From positions 1 to 64,000 of the forward strand of contig NZ_RHLK01000012.1 of NCBI RefSeq assembly GCF_009757775.1: DNA of 64,000 nt, written 5' to 3'. Below, one piece after another: positions 33,382 through 42,506 of this stretch (position 1 is its first letter; every line of letters starts with the position of its first letter). This DNA is from Paenibacillus lutrae (lineage in GTDB: Bacteria > Bacillota > Bacilli > Paenibacillales > NBRC-103111). The notes below the pieces were generated by a model. That model saw only the letters and a program-made list of their open reading frames with translations. It had not been told where the DNA came from and did no database searches. The position numbers and the translations under genes were made by a program.

Positions 33382-35226
33382 ATGACCAAGAAAAAACATT
33401 ATATATGGGTAACCGTATTGATCTGGATGCTTATCCATCTATTCGAGGGAAGCACCGCGCTGGCCTATCCCGATGTAATGAATGACCGATTGAATGCACA
33501 ACCTGTGCTGCTGACGAATTGGGAATATACATGGGATGCCGGCGAAGGAGACTTCTGGTGGAATGCAGTGTCCGACTGGAAGCCTGTGGACAAATTAAAG
33601 AATCCTGAGGACCGGATGGGGCGCAAAGATTTATGGCTGCGCGTCCGACTGCCGGATAGCAGTACATTTAGTGACCCGGGCATTCTGATGAAAGGATACG
33701 ACAATGTCGAAATTTATAATGAACAAGGATTAGTCTACCGGTTCGGTGATTGGAAATCGAGCAAGAAACATCCTTATTACGGAACGCCGGAACGCATCGT
33801 CCCCCTGCCGGGCGGGACCCAAGGAATGCTCTATTTCCACCTGAACTCGGGCTCAAGCAACATTGGTATTAAAGAGGGCGTGTTATACGGATCAGAGAGC
33901 GGGTTCGTTAAGCAGATGGTCCGCGAAGAGTTCGGACGGGCCGTTCTTGGGGTCACGTATGTCTTAGCGGGCCTTGTTGCCCTATACGTGTACATTGCTT
34001 TCCGCGGCAATAAAGTATTTCTTGATTTCAGCTTATTTTCCGCCAGTTTCGGCATTTACAGCATTTGCCGCACCTCTGTAATCTATCTCGTCTTTGATCA
34101 TCCGGCTCTGCTGACTTATGCCGAACTCGTCTCTCTCTTCGCTGGAGTTATCGGAATTCTTCTGTTCGTGGAGCATTTGCTCGGAGCGGGAAGATTTGAA
34201 TACATAAGACGTATCTGGCAAATTCATCTGATCTACGCGATCGGAACCATTCTTCTTCATACATGGCAAGTATTCTCGGTCATGGCTATTATCGATATTT
34301 ATCAGATTGTTCTTCTTTCCACCATGCCGCTTGTTCTTGTGCGTATCGCACAGTGCGCGGTTAAAAGGACCGAGGGGGCAAGGCTGCTGCTTGCCGGTAC
34401 AATCATCATCTGTCTGGCAGGGGTGCTGGACATTGTCCAATACCGTCTAAGCCTGAGCATGATGTTCGCGCCTCTCACGTACTTGGGGGTATTGGCCTTT
34501 ATTTTCATGCTCATCATTCTGCTGATCCGCCGGTTTACCGATATGATGCTCCAGGTACGACGCACGGAGAAGCTTTCTCTGGTCGGACAGATGGCTGCCG
34601 GAATGGCGCACGAGCTTCGTAATCCGCTGACGATTATTTCGGGGTTCCTGCAGTTATCCCAGAAGCAGGCAGGGAGTGCTTCTTATCTGGGTATGATGAG
34701 TTCGGAAGTAAGCCGGATGAATGAGATCATCAGCGACTTCCTGCTGTTATCCAAGCCGGTGAACAGCAGGTTTGACCGCCACCACCTCATGCCGCTGCTT
34801 CAAGAAACACTGGAACTGTTTGAGAACCAGTGCAGGGATGCCGGGGTCCGTGTGATTCTGGAGGAAGAAGGCAAAGTGCCGGAGATTGACTGTGATTTTA
34901 ATCAGCTGAAGCAGGTTTTTATAAATATGGTGAAAAACTCCATTGAAGCGATGCCGGAAGGCGGACAGCTGCAGATCACTTTATCCGTTCTAACCAAGCA
35001 TCGGGTGCAGATCCGGTTATCGGATCAAGGAAGTGGAATCGATCCTGAGGATCTGGCCCGGATCGGAGAGCCGTTCTTCACAACCAAAGACAACGGGACG
35101 GGCCTCGGACTCATGGTCAGCAACAAAATCATTGAGAATCATTCAGGCAAGCTTAATATATCCAGCCGGCCGGGAATAGGGACAACAATTGATGTTATTC
35201 TGCCGATCGAAATAAAAACGACGTAA
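33382..35226 (+). CDS. Orphan sensor histidine kinase with 7TM (7TMR-DISM-like) sensor, sporulation-kinase type
   Basis: About 614 residues: signal/first helix, an extracytoplasmic beta-rich domain (about 30-185) of the type found before seven-helix sensors, seven helices (about 185-390), then a HisKA domain with GMAHELRNPLT (phospho-His410) immediately followed by GFLQL, and an HATPase domain (NMVKNSIEAM, DQGSGI, GTGLGL). The GFLQL after the H-box is typical of the kinases that feed the Spo0F/Spo0A relay. AAGAGG supports the start at 33382; 33349 is an alternative. The nearest response regulator is convergent rather than cotranscribed. Confidence 0.85.
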   Translation: MTKKKHYIWVTVLIWMLIHLFEGSTALAYPDVMNDRLNAQPVLLTNWEYTWDAGEGDFWWNAVSDWKPVDKLKNPEDRMGRKDLWLRVRLPDSSTFSDPGILMKGYDNVEIYNEQGLVYRFGDWKSSKKHPYYGTPERIVPLPGGTQGMLYFHLNSGSSNIGIKEGVLYGSESGFVKQMVREEFGRAVLGVTYVLAGLVALYVYIAFRGNKVFLDFSLFSASFGIYSICRTSVIYLVFDHPALLTYAELVSLFAGVIGILLFVEHLLGAGRFEYIRRIWQIHLIYAIGTILLHTWQVFSVMAIIDIYQIVLLSTMPLVLVRIAQCAVKRTEGARLLLAGTIIICLAGVLDIVQYRLSLSMMFAPLTYLGVLAFIFMLIILLIRRFTDMMLQVRRTEKLSLVGQMAAGMAHELRNPLTIISGFLQLSQKQAGSASYLGMMSSEVSRMNEIISDFLLLSKPVNSRFDRHHLMPLLQETLELFENQCRDAGVRVILEEEGKVPEIDCDFNQLKQVFINMVKNSIEAMPEGGQLQITLSVLTKHRVQIRLSDQGSGIDPEDLARIGEPFFTTKDNGTGLGLMVSNKIIENHSGKLNISSRPGIGTTIDVILPIEIKTT

Positions 35227-35254
35227 CTCCTTAAGAGTTGCGTCGTTTTTATTT
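35214..35254. terminator. Bidirectional terminator between sensor kinase and response regulator
   Basis: Sixteen-base arms (35214-35229 and 35235-35250, one mismatch) with loop CTTAA; it includes the kinase stop codon and has a T-run on the plus side. Confidence 0.85.
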
Positions 35255-35299
35255 GTGTTTTCCATTGTCTCTGATGGTGGAACGGGATGGTGAAGCCAG

Positions 35300-35998
35300 C
35301 TAGAGTGGTGTGCCATGGAACTTATAGCCCACGCCCCGGACCGTAATGATGAAGCGGGGCTCGGAAGGATTCGGCTCAATCTTTTTACGGAGATTGCTAA
35401 TATGAACGATCAGGGTACGCGGATCCCCGAAGCTCTCCAGGCTCCATACCTGCTCGAAAAGCTGTTCAATGCGGTATACGCGATTCGGGTTCTGTGCAAG
35501 CAGACTCAGCAAATCGAATTCTTTGGCGGATAAGGCAATAGGCTGGTCTCTGACTTTAACGATATGACTATGCAGGTCGATTTCCAAGTCTGGAAATTTT
35601 AAAATGTGAGGCTCGGTCAACTGACGAGTAGGAGAGCAGCGGCGCAGCAACGATTTGACACGGGCAACGAGCTGCCCGGGACTAAACGGTTTGGTTACAT
35701 AATCGTCGCCCCCGATACTCAGACCGAGGATAATATCGATATCTTCCGATTTCGCGGATAAAAAGATAATGGGCGTATCATTTGTTTTGCGCAGCTGGCG
35801 GCACAGTTCAATCCCGTCTACACCGGGAAGAAGTATGTCCAATAAAATGAGATCAGGTCGTTGTTCGGCCACCATTTGAAGAACATGATCCCCGTGATCG
35901 GCCGTGATAATTTCAAAACCTTCGCGGCGGAGATAGAGAGACACGATCTCTAAAATATGGTGATCATCGTCGACAACGAGAATTTTACCTGCATGCAT
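35300..35998 (-). CDS. Response regulator, OmpR/PhoB family
   Basis: 232 residues: receiver domain with acidic DDD at 10-12, phospho-acceptor Asp54 (LILLDILLP) and KPFSPGQL; then an OmpR-type winged helix (LSAKEFDLLSLLAQNPNRVYRIEQL) ending in VRGVGYKF. It binds direct-repeat promoter sites. No kinase is cotranscribed; the 7TM kinase converges on it 70 bases away. GGAGG precedes the ATG. The upstream 225 bases to the glycosyltransferase are AT-rich and contain no further gene. Confidence 0.9.
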   Translation of the reverse strand: MHAGKILVVDDDHHILEIVSLYLRREGFEIITADHGDHVLQMVAEQRPDLILLDILLPGVDGIELCRQLRKTNDTPIIFLSAKSEDIDIILGLSIGGDDYVTKPFSPGQLVARVKSLLRRCSPTRQLTEPHILKFPDLEIDLHSHIVKVRDQPIALSAKEFDLLSLLAQNPNRVYRIEQLFEQVWSLESFGDPRTLIVHISNLRKKIEPNPSEPRFIITVRGVGYKFHGTPL

Positions 35999-36223
35999 GA
36001 CGAACCTCCTAGTTGCTGCACGTGCTCAAAAAAAGAAAAAATCCAACCGAACATTCGCGCTCTGTTACTTTTTTCCTAACAAAAAAAGGTTTACACCCTA
36101 CATTCTATCCTTTTTTTGCCTGAAATGAAAGGAAAAATCCTTCTCTGTGCATAAGATATAGGAAAGGAGAATAGGTAATAAGAACTAGTAACGCGAAGCT
36201 AAAACCGGAAGGGTGAATTTCAT

Positions 36224-37039
36224 TTGAATGAGCCGCTTGTATCCATTGTTATTCCTACGTTTAACCGTCCCTTTGTATTATCCGAGCTTCTGGAGACCAT
36301 TGCCTTGCAGAACTATCCGAATCTGGAGACGCTGATTGTGAATGATGCGGGAGAATCTGTAGATTTTGTCAGAGAAGCTTTCCCGGAACTGAATATTAAG
36401 GTATCGGTACAGCTTCGTAATCTCAAGCATGTACACGCCCGGAATTTGGGATGCCGACAGGCCAGGGGGGAGTTCATCATGCTCTGCGATGATGATGACT
36501 TACTGACGCCGGGACATATCAGGCGCATGCTGGAGGTTATGGCAGACGGAGCTGACTTGGCTTATTCGGACGCAGAGCTGTTCAACTACCGGGTGGAAGG
36601 AAAGGGGCGGGTTCCGGTAAGCCGCAGATTGTTCGCTTATGCGTATGATCCGGCGGAAATGCGCAAGTTTTCTACTTTCATCCCGTCCGGCTGCTTGTAC
36701 CGCCGTCAGATTCATTCCGTGATCGGAGAATTCGATCCGGATGTGTACCACTACTGGGATTGGGACTTTATCCTGCGGGTCTCTGCTTTATATTCCGTTG
36801 TTCGGCTTCCGGTCGCAAGTGTCCTGTATGCCTTCTCCGATCAGGGCGGCAACCTGTCTGCCAACCGGCCTTCGGGCCGGCTGTTTCTGGATAGGCTGGC
36901 GGCAAAACACGGCCTCGGGCCCCTGCCCTCCGCCAACTTTGCCACTCTTCTGGATGAGCCTCATATGCAGCAGCGGTCTGCACAATCCTCGGTTATATGG
37001 GACGGACTCCCGGTAAAGTCGCGGATAAACAAGGTGTGA
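36224..37039 (+). CDS. Family 2 glycosyltransferase
   Basis: 271 residues, GT-A fold. N-terminal nucleotide-sugar-binding SIVIPTFNRP, then the metal-binding DDDD at about residues 89-92 and the acceptor-side region YHYWDWDFILR. It starts with TTG at 36224, with AAGGGTG eight bases before. There is no membrane segment, so it acts at the cytoplasmic face. As the first gene of a cluster with two glycolipid-type glycosyltransferases and a polysaccharide deacetylase, it probably adds a sugar to a cell-surface glycan or glycolipid (inference). Confidence 0.88.
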   Translation: MNEPLVSIVIPTFNRPFVLSELLETIALQNYPNLETLIVNDAGESVDFVREAFPELNIKVSVQLRNLKHVHARNLGCRQARGEFIMLCDDDDLLTPGHIRRMLEVMADGADLAYSDAELFNYRVEGKGRVPVSRRLFAYAYDPAEMRKFSTFIPSGCLYRRQIHSVIGEFDPDVYHYWDWDFILRVSALYSVVRLPVASVLYAFSDQGGNLSANRPSGRLFLDRLAAKHGLGPLPSANFATLLDEPHMQQRSAQSSVIWDGLPVKSRINKV

Positions 37040-37248
37040 AGCCCGGGGGGGGATCCGGGCTGACAACGGCTACAAACTGCTTCCGATTGTTTCAAATTGC
37101 CCATAACATCATGAATCGCTGTCATTCAGGGACAAAAGTCACCTGGACCTAAGACTAGGTATAAAACCGCCGGGAGTCGGTTCTGATTCAGCCGCTATGC
37201 CGAGTAGAATAGTGACAAGATTACTTGTTACGGAGAGGGTTGCGGGCT

Positions 37249-38418
37249 ATGAATAAGAACGGACATAGAGTATTGATTCTTTCAGGCAGCTATGGGGACG
37301 GCCATAAACAGGCTGCGGAAGCGATACGTCGTGAAGTGTTGCATCGTTATCCCGGAGCGGAGACAGTTCTGCTTGATTTTATGGAGTGGACGCATCCTTT
37401 TACGAATACAATCGGACGGTATATGTTCTTGAAGGGCCTTCAGACCTTCCCGTCGGCATACGGATACGTGTACAACAAAACACGGGAGGCTAATATGTTC
37501 TCTTATATCCTCAAGCGGTTTAACCGGCTCGGCCTCGGCCGTATGCTGAAGCTGCTGCAGGAAGTGGAGCCTACGGTTGTGGTATCGACCTTCCCGCCGG
37601 CTGCGGGGGCTATGTCTGCGGTGCGTGCTTACGGGCTGTATGAGGTGCCTACCGTGACTGTCATTACGGATCACACGGACCACAGCTATTGGGTTTACCC
37701 GGAGACGGACAAATATTTGGTCGGCTCGGGCACGGTGCTCGAAGGGTTGATACACGCGGGGGTATCACGCGATAAAATCGAAGTCACAGGGATCCCGATC
37801 CGTCCGGAGTTTCAAGGGACGTACGAACGGAGCCAGACGAGAATCAAACTAGGTCTGGACCCGGAGATGCCGACCGTCCTGTTCATGGGGGGCGGCTGCG
37901 GCATGATGGGAAGTGAGCTGGCCCACCGGCTGGAAGCTGTCGAATCCCTCCCGGTTCGGACACAGCTGATTGTCGTATGCGGCAACAACGAGAAGCTCCG
38001 CAGCCAAATCGCCGAGCTGGCGGGACGGACACGGCACCGCATTATCGCTACAGGCTACGTGAACAATGTACACGAATGGATGGCGGCTGCCGATCTGCTC
38101 GTTACCAAGCCTGGCGGGCTCACCATATCCGAGGCGATGGCCATGAAGCTGCCGATCGTCATCTATAAAGCTCTGCCGGGACAGGAAGAGGACAACGCCC
38201 GTTTCCTGCTCGCCTCGGGTGTCGCGGTAAAGGCGGGGAATATGACAGGCCTTATTAGTCATCTGGACGGATTCCTGAGGAACCCCTCCCTGCTGTCAGC
38301 CATGCGCGGCAAGCTGGAAAGCATGGAGCGGATGAACGCTTCTGCGGAGGCGGTGCGGATTATGCTGCAGACAAGGGTACAGCGGCGTTATGCACCTGTT
38401 TTACAAGAAATTTGGTGA
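37249..38418 (+). CDS. MGDG-synthase/UgtP-like glycosyltransferase (GT28), copy 1
   Basis: 389 residues. The N-terminal SGSYGDGHKQAAEAI and the TFP...TVITD(HTDH) segment are typical of monogalactosyl-diacylglycerol synthase and UgtP-type enzymes; the C-terminal donor-binding half carries GGCGMMGS, VNNVHEWMAAADLLVTKPGG and LPGQEEDNA. Such enzymes transfer glucose or galactose from UDP-sugars to diacylglycerol, supplying membrane glycolipids and lipoteichoic-acid anchors. GAGAGGG precedes the ATG at 37249. The gene is followed 70 bases later by a paralogue. Confidence 0.88.
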   Translation: MNKNGHRVLILSGSYGDGHKQAAEAIRREVLHRYPGAETVLLDFMEWTHPFTNTIGRYMFLKGLQTFPSAYGYVYNKTREANMFSYILKRFNRLGLGRMLKLLQEVEPTVVVSTFPPAAGAMSAVRAYGLYEVPTVTVITDHTDHSYWVYPETDKYLVGSGTVLEGLIHAGVSRDKIEVTGIPIRPEFQGTYERSQTRIKLGLDPEMPTVLFMGGGCGMMGSELAHRLEAVESLPVRTQLIVVCGNNEKLRSQIAELAGRTRHRIIATGYVNNVHEWMAAADLLVTKPGGLTISEAMAMKLPIVIYKALPGQEEDNARFLLASGVAVKAGNMTGLISHLDGFLRNPSLLSAMRGKLESMERMNASAEAVRIMLQTRVQRRYAPVLQEIW

Positions 38419-38488
38419 GCGGAACTATAATATGCATGTAAACTTTGCATAATAACCCTATTCCAAGTACAGGAAGTGTGGGTAGGAA

Positions 38489-39697
38489 GTGAATTCCGAT
38501 GCCAAAATTCTGATTTTGTATGCCAGTTACGGCGACGGCCATCTGCAAGTATCCCGCGCGCTTCAGCAGGCTTTTCGTACCCAAGGGGTCCGGAGTGTCG
38601 AGATTGTGGATCTATTCTCTCATGCGCATCCGCTCTTCAGCTTTCTGACCCGCCAGCTGTACCTGAAAAGCTCTTCGCTTGGCTTATACGGACTCAGCTA
38701 TTATTTAACGCAAGATATGCGGCCGGATACTCTCTTGGCCAAATGGCTGCATTCTATCGGAGAACGCAGACTGAGGCAGATGATTCGGGAACGTTGTCCC
38801 GATGCGGTCGTGAACACGTTCCCGCTGCAGGGCTCCTCAAGACTAGAGCCGGAAACAGAGCGGGATTTGGAACCGGAGCGGCAACCGGAGAATCGATTGG
38901 CCGAAGGGGCGGGATTTCTTGCGGATATGCATGTCCCGACTTTCTCGGTTGTAACGGATTATGATTTGCATGGACGCTGGCTGCACCCGGGGGTCCATCA
39001 TTATTTTGTGCCGGCGGAGGAATTCAAGACTCAGCTGATTGCCAAAGGCATTGTGCCGGAACGCATTCATGTGAGCGGAATTCCCGTAAGGGCCCCTTTC
39101 TGCCATAACCGGAGGGATGGGAGCGTGCTGCCCGGCGAGAACGGTAAAACCGGGGAACCTGTGATTCTTCTGATTGCCGGAGCGTACGGGGTGTTAAAAG
39201 GGCTCAGAAGGCTGTGCACCCGCCTGTTAGATAATCACCCTAATGTTCGTATATCGGTAGTCTGCGGCCGTAATGAACGTCTGAAACGTGAATTCAAGAG
39301 GCGTTTTGACGGACAAGAACGGGTGCGTATTTACGGATTCGTGGATAATATCCACGAGTTGATGGCCGCTTCCTCGTGCCTGATTACAAAAGCAGGCGGA
39401 GTCACGTTATCCGAAGCGCTCGCAATAGGCGTACCGGTCGTGATTTACCGTCCTCACTTAGGCCAGGAGAAAGAGAATGCGGACTTTTTTGTGAAAAAAG
39501 CAGCGGCTTTATCTGCATCACGCGCCGATGAGCTGATCCGGCAGGTCGGGCGGATCCTCCGCGCTGAATGGCCCCCGTCCTGTACAGAGCATACTAGGCA
39601 GAGTCTGTTAAAAAAGGATGCGGGAGAGACGATTGCTGCTCACATCTTATCAGAGATAGAGCGCCGCTCTAATCCCGCCGAAGAAGGAGCCAGGTGA
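38489..39697 (+). CDS. MGDG-synthase/UgtP-like glycosyltransferase (GT28), copy 2
   Basis: 402 residues, starting at GTG. It shows the same landmarks as the preceding gene (YASYGDGHLQVSRAL, VVTDYDLHGRW, VDNIHELMAASSCLITKAGG, LGQEKENA), but the two share only part of their sequence, so this is an old duplication with probably different acceptor or donor use. A Glu/Arg-rich insertion (about residues 128-150) follows the VNTFPLQGSS motif. The tandem pair suggests stepwise synthesis of a di- or mixed glycolipid (inference). Confidence 0.85.
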   Translation: MNSDAKILILYASYGDGHLQVSRALQQAFRTQGVRSVEIVDLFSHAHPLFSFLTRQLYLKSSSLGLYGLSYYLTQDMRPDTLLAKWLHSIGERRLRQMIRERCPDAVVNTFPLQGSSRLEPETERDLEPERQPENRLAEGAGFLADMHVPTFSVVTDYDLHGRWLHPGVHHYFVPAEEFKTQLIAKGIVPERIHVSGIPVRAPFCHNRRDGSVLPGENGKTGEPVILLIAGAYGVLKGLRRLCTRLLDNHPNVRISVVCGRNERLKREFKRRFDGQERVRIYGFVDNIHELMAASSCLITKAGGVTLSEALAIGVPVVIYRPHLGQEKENADFFVKKAAALSASRADELIRQVGRILRAEWPPSCTEHTRQSLLKKDAGETIAAHILSEIERRSNPAEEGAR

Positions 39698-39768
39698 GAA
39701 AAGCGTGATTATGAATCGAAGAAAGCCGCTAAAGTTCCGAATAACGGGGGATTATTCCGGACTTAGCC

Positions 39769-41286
39769 GTGTATGGAGTCATGTTTGAGCAAGTTTTGTG
39801 GATGGTCCTGCTTTTTTGCACGGCTTACACTCTCCTGCCGACCGTTCTGATCCGCAGGTTCGGATTTGGGGTCTACCGCGGCAGAAACGATTGCAGAAGT
39901 GCGGCATTGACCTTTGACGACGGCCCCGATCCGCGGTATACACCCCGGCTGCTGGATTTGCTGGCGGCAAGCGGGGCGAGGGCGACTTTCTTCGTGCTTG
40001 GAGCCAAGGCGGAGCATCATCCGGAGCTGATCCGCCGGATGCATGAGGAAGGGCATCTCGTCGGCCTGCATAATTATAAACACCATTCCAACGGGCTCAT
40101 GACCCCGTGGAAGGTGCGCCGGTCTCTGCGTCAATCTGCCGATATTATCGAACGCATCATAGGTACGAGGCCGGTTCACTACCGGCCTCCCTGGGGTGTG
40201 TTCAATGTGTTCGATCTTCTGCTGATCCGCCGGTTCCGGATCGTGCTCTGGTCGACAGCCGCTTGTGACTGGCGCAGCTCCGGGGGCAAAGAGAAGATCC
40301 TGCTCCGGCTGAGAGGCAGGATTAGAAGCGGTGCGGTCATTCTGCTCCATGACAGCGGGGATACTCTGGGAGCCAACCGGGAGGCCCCGGCGCACATGCT
40401 GGAAGCACTCGCCGAAATCCTGGCGGAGGCCCGGCGCAGCGGCCTGTGCTTCGAGCGGGTGGATGAGCAGCTTCGGGGAAGGAGAGCGGATGGTGCCGCG
40501 CTGCCGGAGGCTGCGGTGCAGCCAAGCGGGCCGGCGGGCTGCCGCGCCGGCATACACCGGTCCCGGCGGCGTTCCGGGGCGGTGGCGCTCTGGATGCGGT
40601 GGGAGCGGATGTTTCACCGGTTGTACCGCGTACGCCCGGCCGATCCGCATCACCGCTTCCTGCATTACCGCCTCCTGACTTATCGTGGTCAGGAGCTGCC
40701 TCTGGGGGACGGAGAGAGAATCCGTCCCGGTGATTTGGTGGCGGAGCTGCATCTCGGCAACGAGTGGCTCTGCGAGGCGTGCGCCCGCAGCGGCTCGGTC
40801 ATGCAACTCGCCGTGCATATGATCCGGTCCATGGAGAGTACGATGCCCGTACTTGCCGGGTGTCTTCTGGGAGAAGACACTCCAGCCCGAATCAAAGGGG
40901 TGTACGGCATCTCTATGATCCACCGCGGTACAGAGCGGTTCGGCTTCACCGTGCTGCCTCTGAAGAACGGCTTGTGGCGCTGGGTGACGACCCGTTATTT
41001 GCACGTGCTGATGGGTATGCTGCACCCCGGCGGATTCCGCCGTCTGCATACCAATAAGGCCCAGCTGGAGCCGCGGATTATTGCGATGTCTGCGGTACAT
41101 ATGCGGCAGCGCTATGCTTCTGTCACGCCCGTTAAGCAAGCGTGCGGCCTTTTACCTCCCGAAGCTGATCCTTCGGACGATGGCGGTCCTCGATATGAGG
41201 GAAAACCGGGAGGAATGATGACGGCGGAAGATGATTTTGCCTATATTCCGGAATGGTCCGATGCCCCTTTACCGCCACTTACTTGA
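39769..41286 (+). CDS. Polysaccharide deacetylase (NodB) fused to a YkoP-like C-terminal domain
   Basis: 505 residues. One N-terminal membrane helix, then a NodB domain: LTFDDGPD near residue 49 (catalytic base and metal Asp), HNYKHHSN (metal His pair), RPPWG and LLHDSGD. An Arg-rich linker follows, then a C-terminal domain of about 200 residues beginning WMRWERMFHRLYRVRP and containing LHLGNEWL, recalling B. subtilis YkoP, whose function is unknown. It may deacetylate an N-acetylated surface glycan. The start (GTG 39769 or ATG 39781) is uncertain, as neither has a good ribosome-binding site; coupling to the upstream gene is likely. Confidence 0.82.
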   Translation: MYGVMFEQVLWMVLLFCTAYTLLPTVLIRRFGFGVYRGRNDCRSAALTFDDGPDPRYTPRLLDLLAASGARATFFVLGAKAEHHPELIRRMHEEGHLVGLHNYKHHSNGLMTPWKVRRSLRQSADIIERIIGTRPVHYRPPWGVFNVFDLLLIRRFRIVLWSTAACDWRSSGGKEKILLRLRGRIRSGAVILLHDSGDTLGANREAPAHMLEALAEILAEARRSGLCFERVDEQLRGRRADGAALPEAAVQPSGPAGCRAGIHRSRRRSGAVALWMRWERMFHRLYRVRPADPHHRFLHYRLLTYRGQELPLGDGERIRPGDLVAELHLGNEWLCEACARSGSVMQLAVHMIRSMESTMPVLAGCLLGEDTPARIKGVYGISMIHRGTERFGFTVLPLKNGLWRWVTTRYLHVLMGMLHPGGFRRLHTNKAQLEPRIIAMSAVHMRQRYASVTPVKQACGLLPPEADPSDDGGPRYEGKPGGMMTAEDDFAYIPEWSDAPLPPLT

Positions 41287-41346
41287 AGCAAGCGCCCTTT
41301 TTTAGTAATCTTGAGGAATCAACATGTGGTCCGGAAGAGGTGCGAA

Positions 41347-42216
41347 GTGAAGAACAGCAGCATAGAAGTGGTTAAGGTGCTGAATAACAACGTGATCATA
41401 GCGCTACATCCCGTTTATCAGGAAGTCGTTGTTATCGGCAAGGGGATCGGGTTCAACCGCAAGGCCAAAGATCTAATCCGTTCCGATGCGATTGAGAAGC
41501 TGTTTATTCTGACCAACGAAAAGGAGAAAGAGCAGTACCAGCAGCTCATTCCCCAGATTGATGAGAAACTCATCGAGGTCATGAATGAAGTGATCTTATA
41601 TATTTCGAAGAACGGCGATTCGCAGCTGAATGAACACATCCATATTGCTCTGACTGACCATATCGCTTTCGCCATCAAACGGCTTGAGCAGGGCATCGTG
41701 CTGCAGAATCCTTTTTTGCTGGAAACAAGAGAGCTCTATCCCAAGGAATTCGGCATGGCTGAATATGTCATCGGCACGATCAATGAACGAATGAACACGA
41801 ACCTGCCCGAAGCGGAGGTCGGCTTTGTCACGCTTCATATACACGGCGCCCTGACCAATCGCCCTGTCTCTGAGGTGAATGAATATTCGAGGCTGATCGC
41901 GGAGCTGATCGCGCTTATTGAAAGCCGGATGCAGATTACGATTGACCGGAGCACCATTGCGTATTCCCGTCTGCTCCGGCATTTGAGGTTCGCTATCGAA
42001 AGGATCCGCCGCAAGGAGAAGGTCAACGAACCGGACAAGCTGGGCGAGCTGCTTAAGCAGCAGTATCCGGAGCTGTACTCGATTGCCTGGACGTTGATGA
42101 AGGTCATGCAGCGCAGATTGAAGCAGCCCGTTTACGAAGCGGAAGCGGTCTACTTGACGATGCACCTGCTGCGACTTTTACAGAAAGACGAGGCCCAAGT
42201 CACAGACGGGTACTGA
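41347..42216 (+). CDS. glcT: Transcription antiterminator GlcT (BglG/LicT family)
   Basis: 289 residues: an N-terminal RNA-binding CAT domain (VVKVLNNNVIIALHPVYQEVVVIGKGIGF, first ~55 residues), then two PRD domains with their regulatory histidines (HIHIALTDHIAFA near 95-107, TLHIHGAL near 160). It starts at GTG 41347 with AGAGGTG upstream; the longer frame lacks the conserved start. GlcT binds the RAT hairpin in the ptsG leader and prevents termination when glucose flux leaves it unphosphorylated by EII-Glc. Its RAT target is found 7.3 kb downstream at 48631-48661. In Bacillus glcT and ptsG are neighbours; here a seven-gene block separates them. Confidence 0.92.
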   Translation: MKNSSIEVVKVLNNNVIIALHPVYQEVVVIGKGIGFNRKAKDLIRSDAIEKLFILTNEKEKEQYQQLIPQIDEKLIEVMNEVILYISKNGDSQLNEHIHIALTDHIAFAIKRLEQGIVLQNPFLLETRELYPKEFGMAEYVIGTINERMNTNLPEAEVGFVTLHIHGALTNRPVSEVNEYSRLIAELIALIESRMQITIDRSTIAYSRLLRHLRFAIERIRRKEKVNEPDKLGELLKQQYPELYSIAWTLMKVMQRRLKQPVYEAEAVYLTMHLLRLLQKDEAQVTDGY

Positions 42217-42322
42217 TTCTGACTTGCGGGCGGCCCCCACGACGGGCTTGTGATGTACGGTTTTTATCAGCACGTCCTTGCTTCTGTTCTCTGAATTTAT
42301 ATGCACATCAGACAAGACGGGT

Positions 42323-42350
42323 TCTGCGCGGCGGCGCAGAGCTCTTTTTT
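42323..42350 (+). terminator. Terminator after glcT
   Basis: TCTGCGC / GCGCAGA stem with a GGCG loop, followed by TTTTTT. Confidence 0.8.
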
Positions 42351-42378
42351 ATTTGTTCATTTTTTGCAAAATAGAGTC

Positions 42379-42407
42379 TTGACCGATCTTGTACGGGGTG
42401 ATAATAT
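42379..42407 (+). promoter_or_regulatory. Sigma-A promoter before the ABC operon
   Basis: TTGACC at 42379-42384, 17-base spacer, TAATAT at 42402-42407. Confidence 0.75.
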
Positions 42408-42458
42408 TTGTCTATTCCTATAAGAATAGTATGAAATAAGTGCTGACTAGTTAACTAG

Positions 42459-42506
42459 AAGCGCCTGCTTACCGAGTGAATCCCATTCGGCCGGCATGCG
42501 CTTTTT
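42459..42506 (+). terminator. Terminator/attenuator in the leader of the ABC operon
   Basis: Nested stem AAGCGC-TGC-CCGA / TCGG-GCA-GCGCTT followed by TTTTT, only about 45 bases after the expected transcription start. Either an attenuator or the end of a roughly 95-base small RNA. Confidence 0.65.

Noticed and set aside
35300-35998. Calling the OmpR-type regulator the cognate partner of the 7TM kinase
   Set aside because: The two genes converge and are separated by a bidirectional terminator; the kinase H-box looks like the sporulation type, so pairing is left open.
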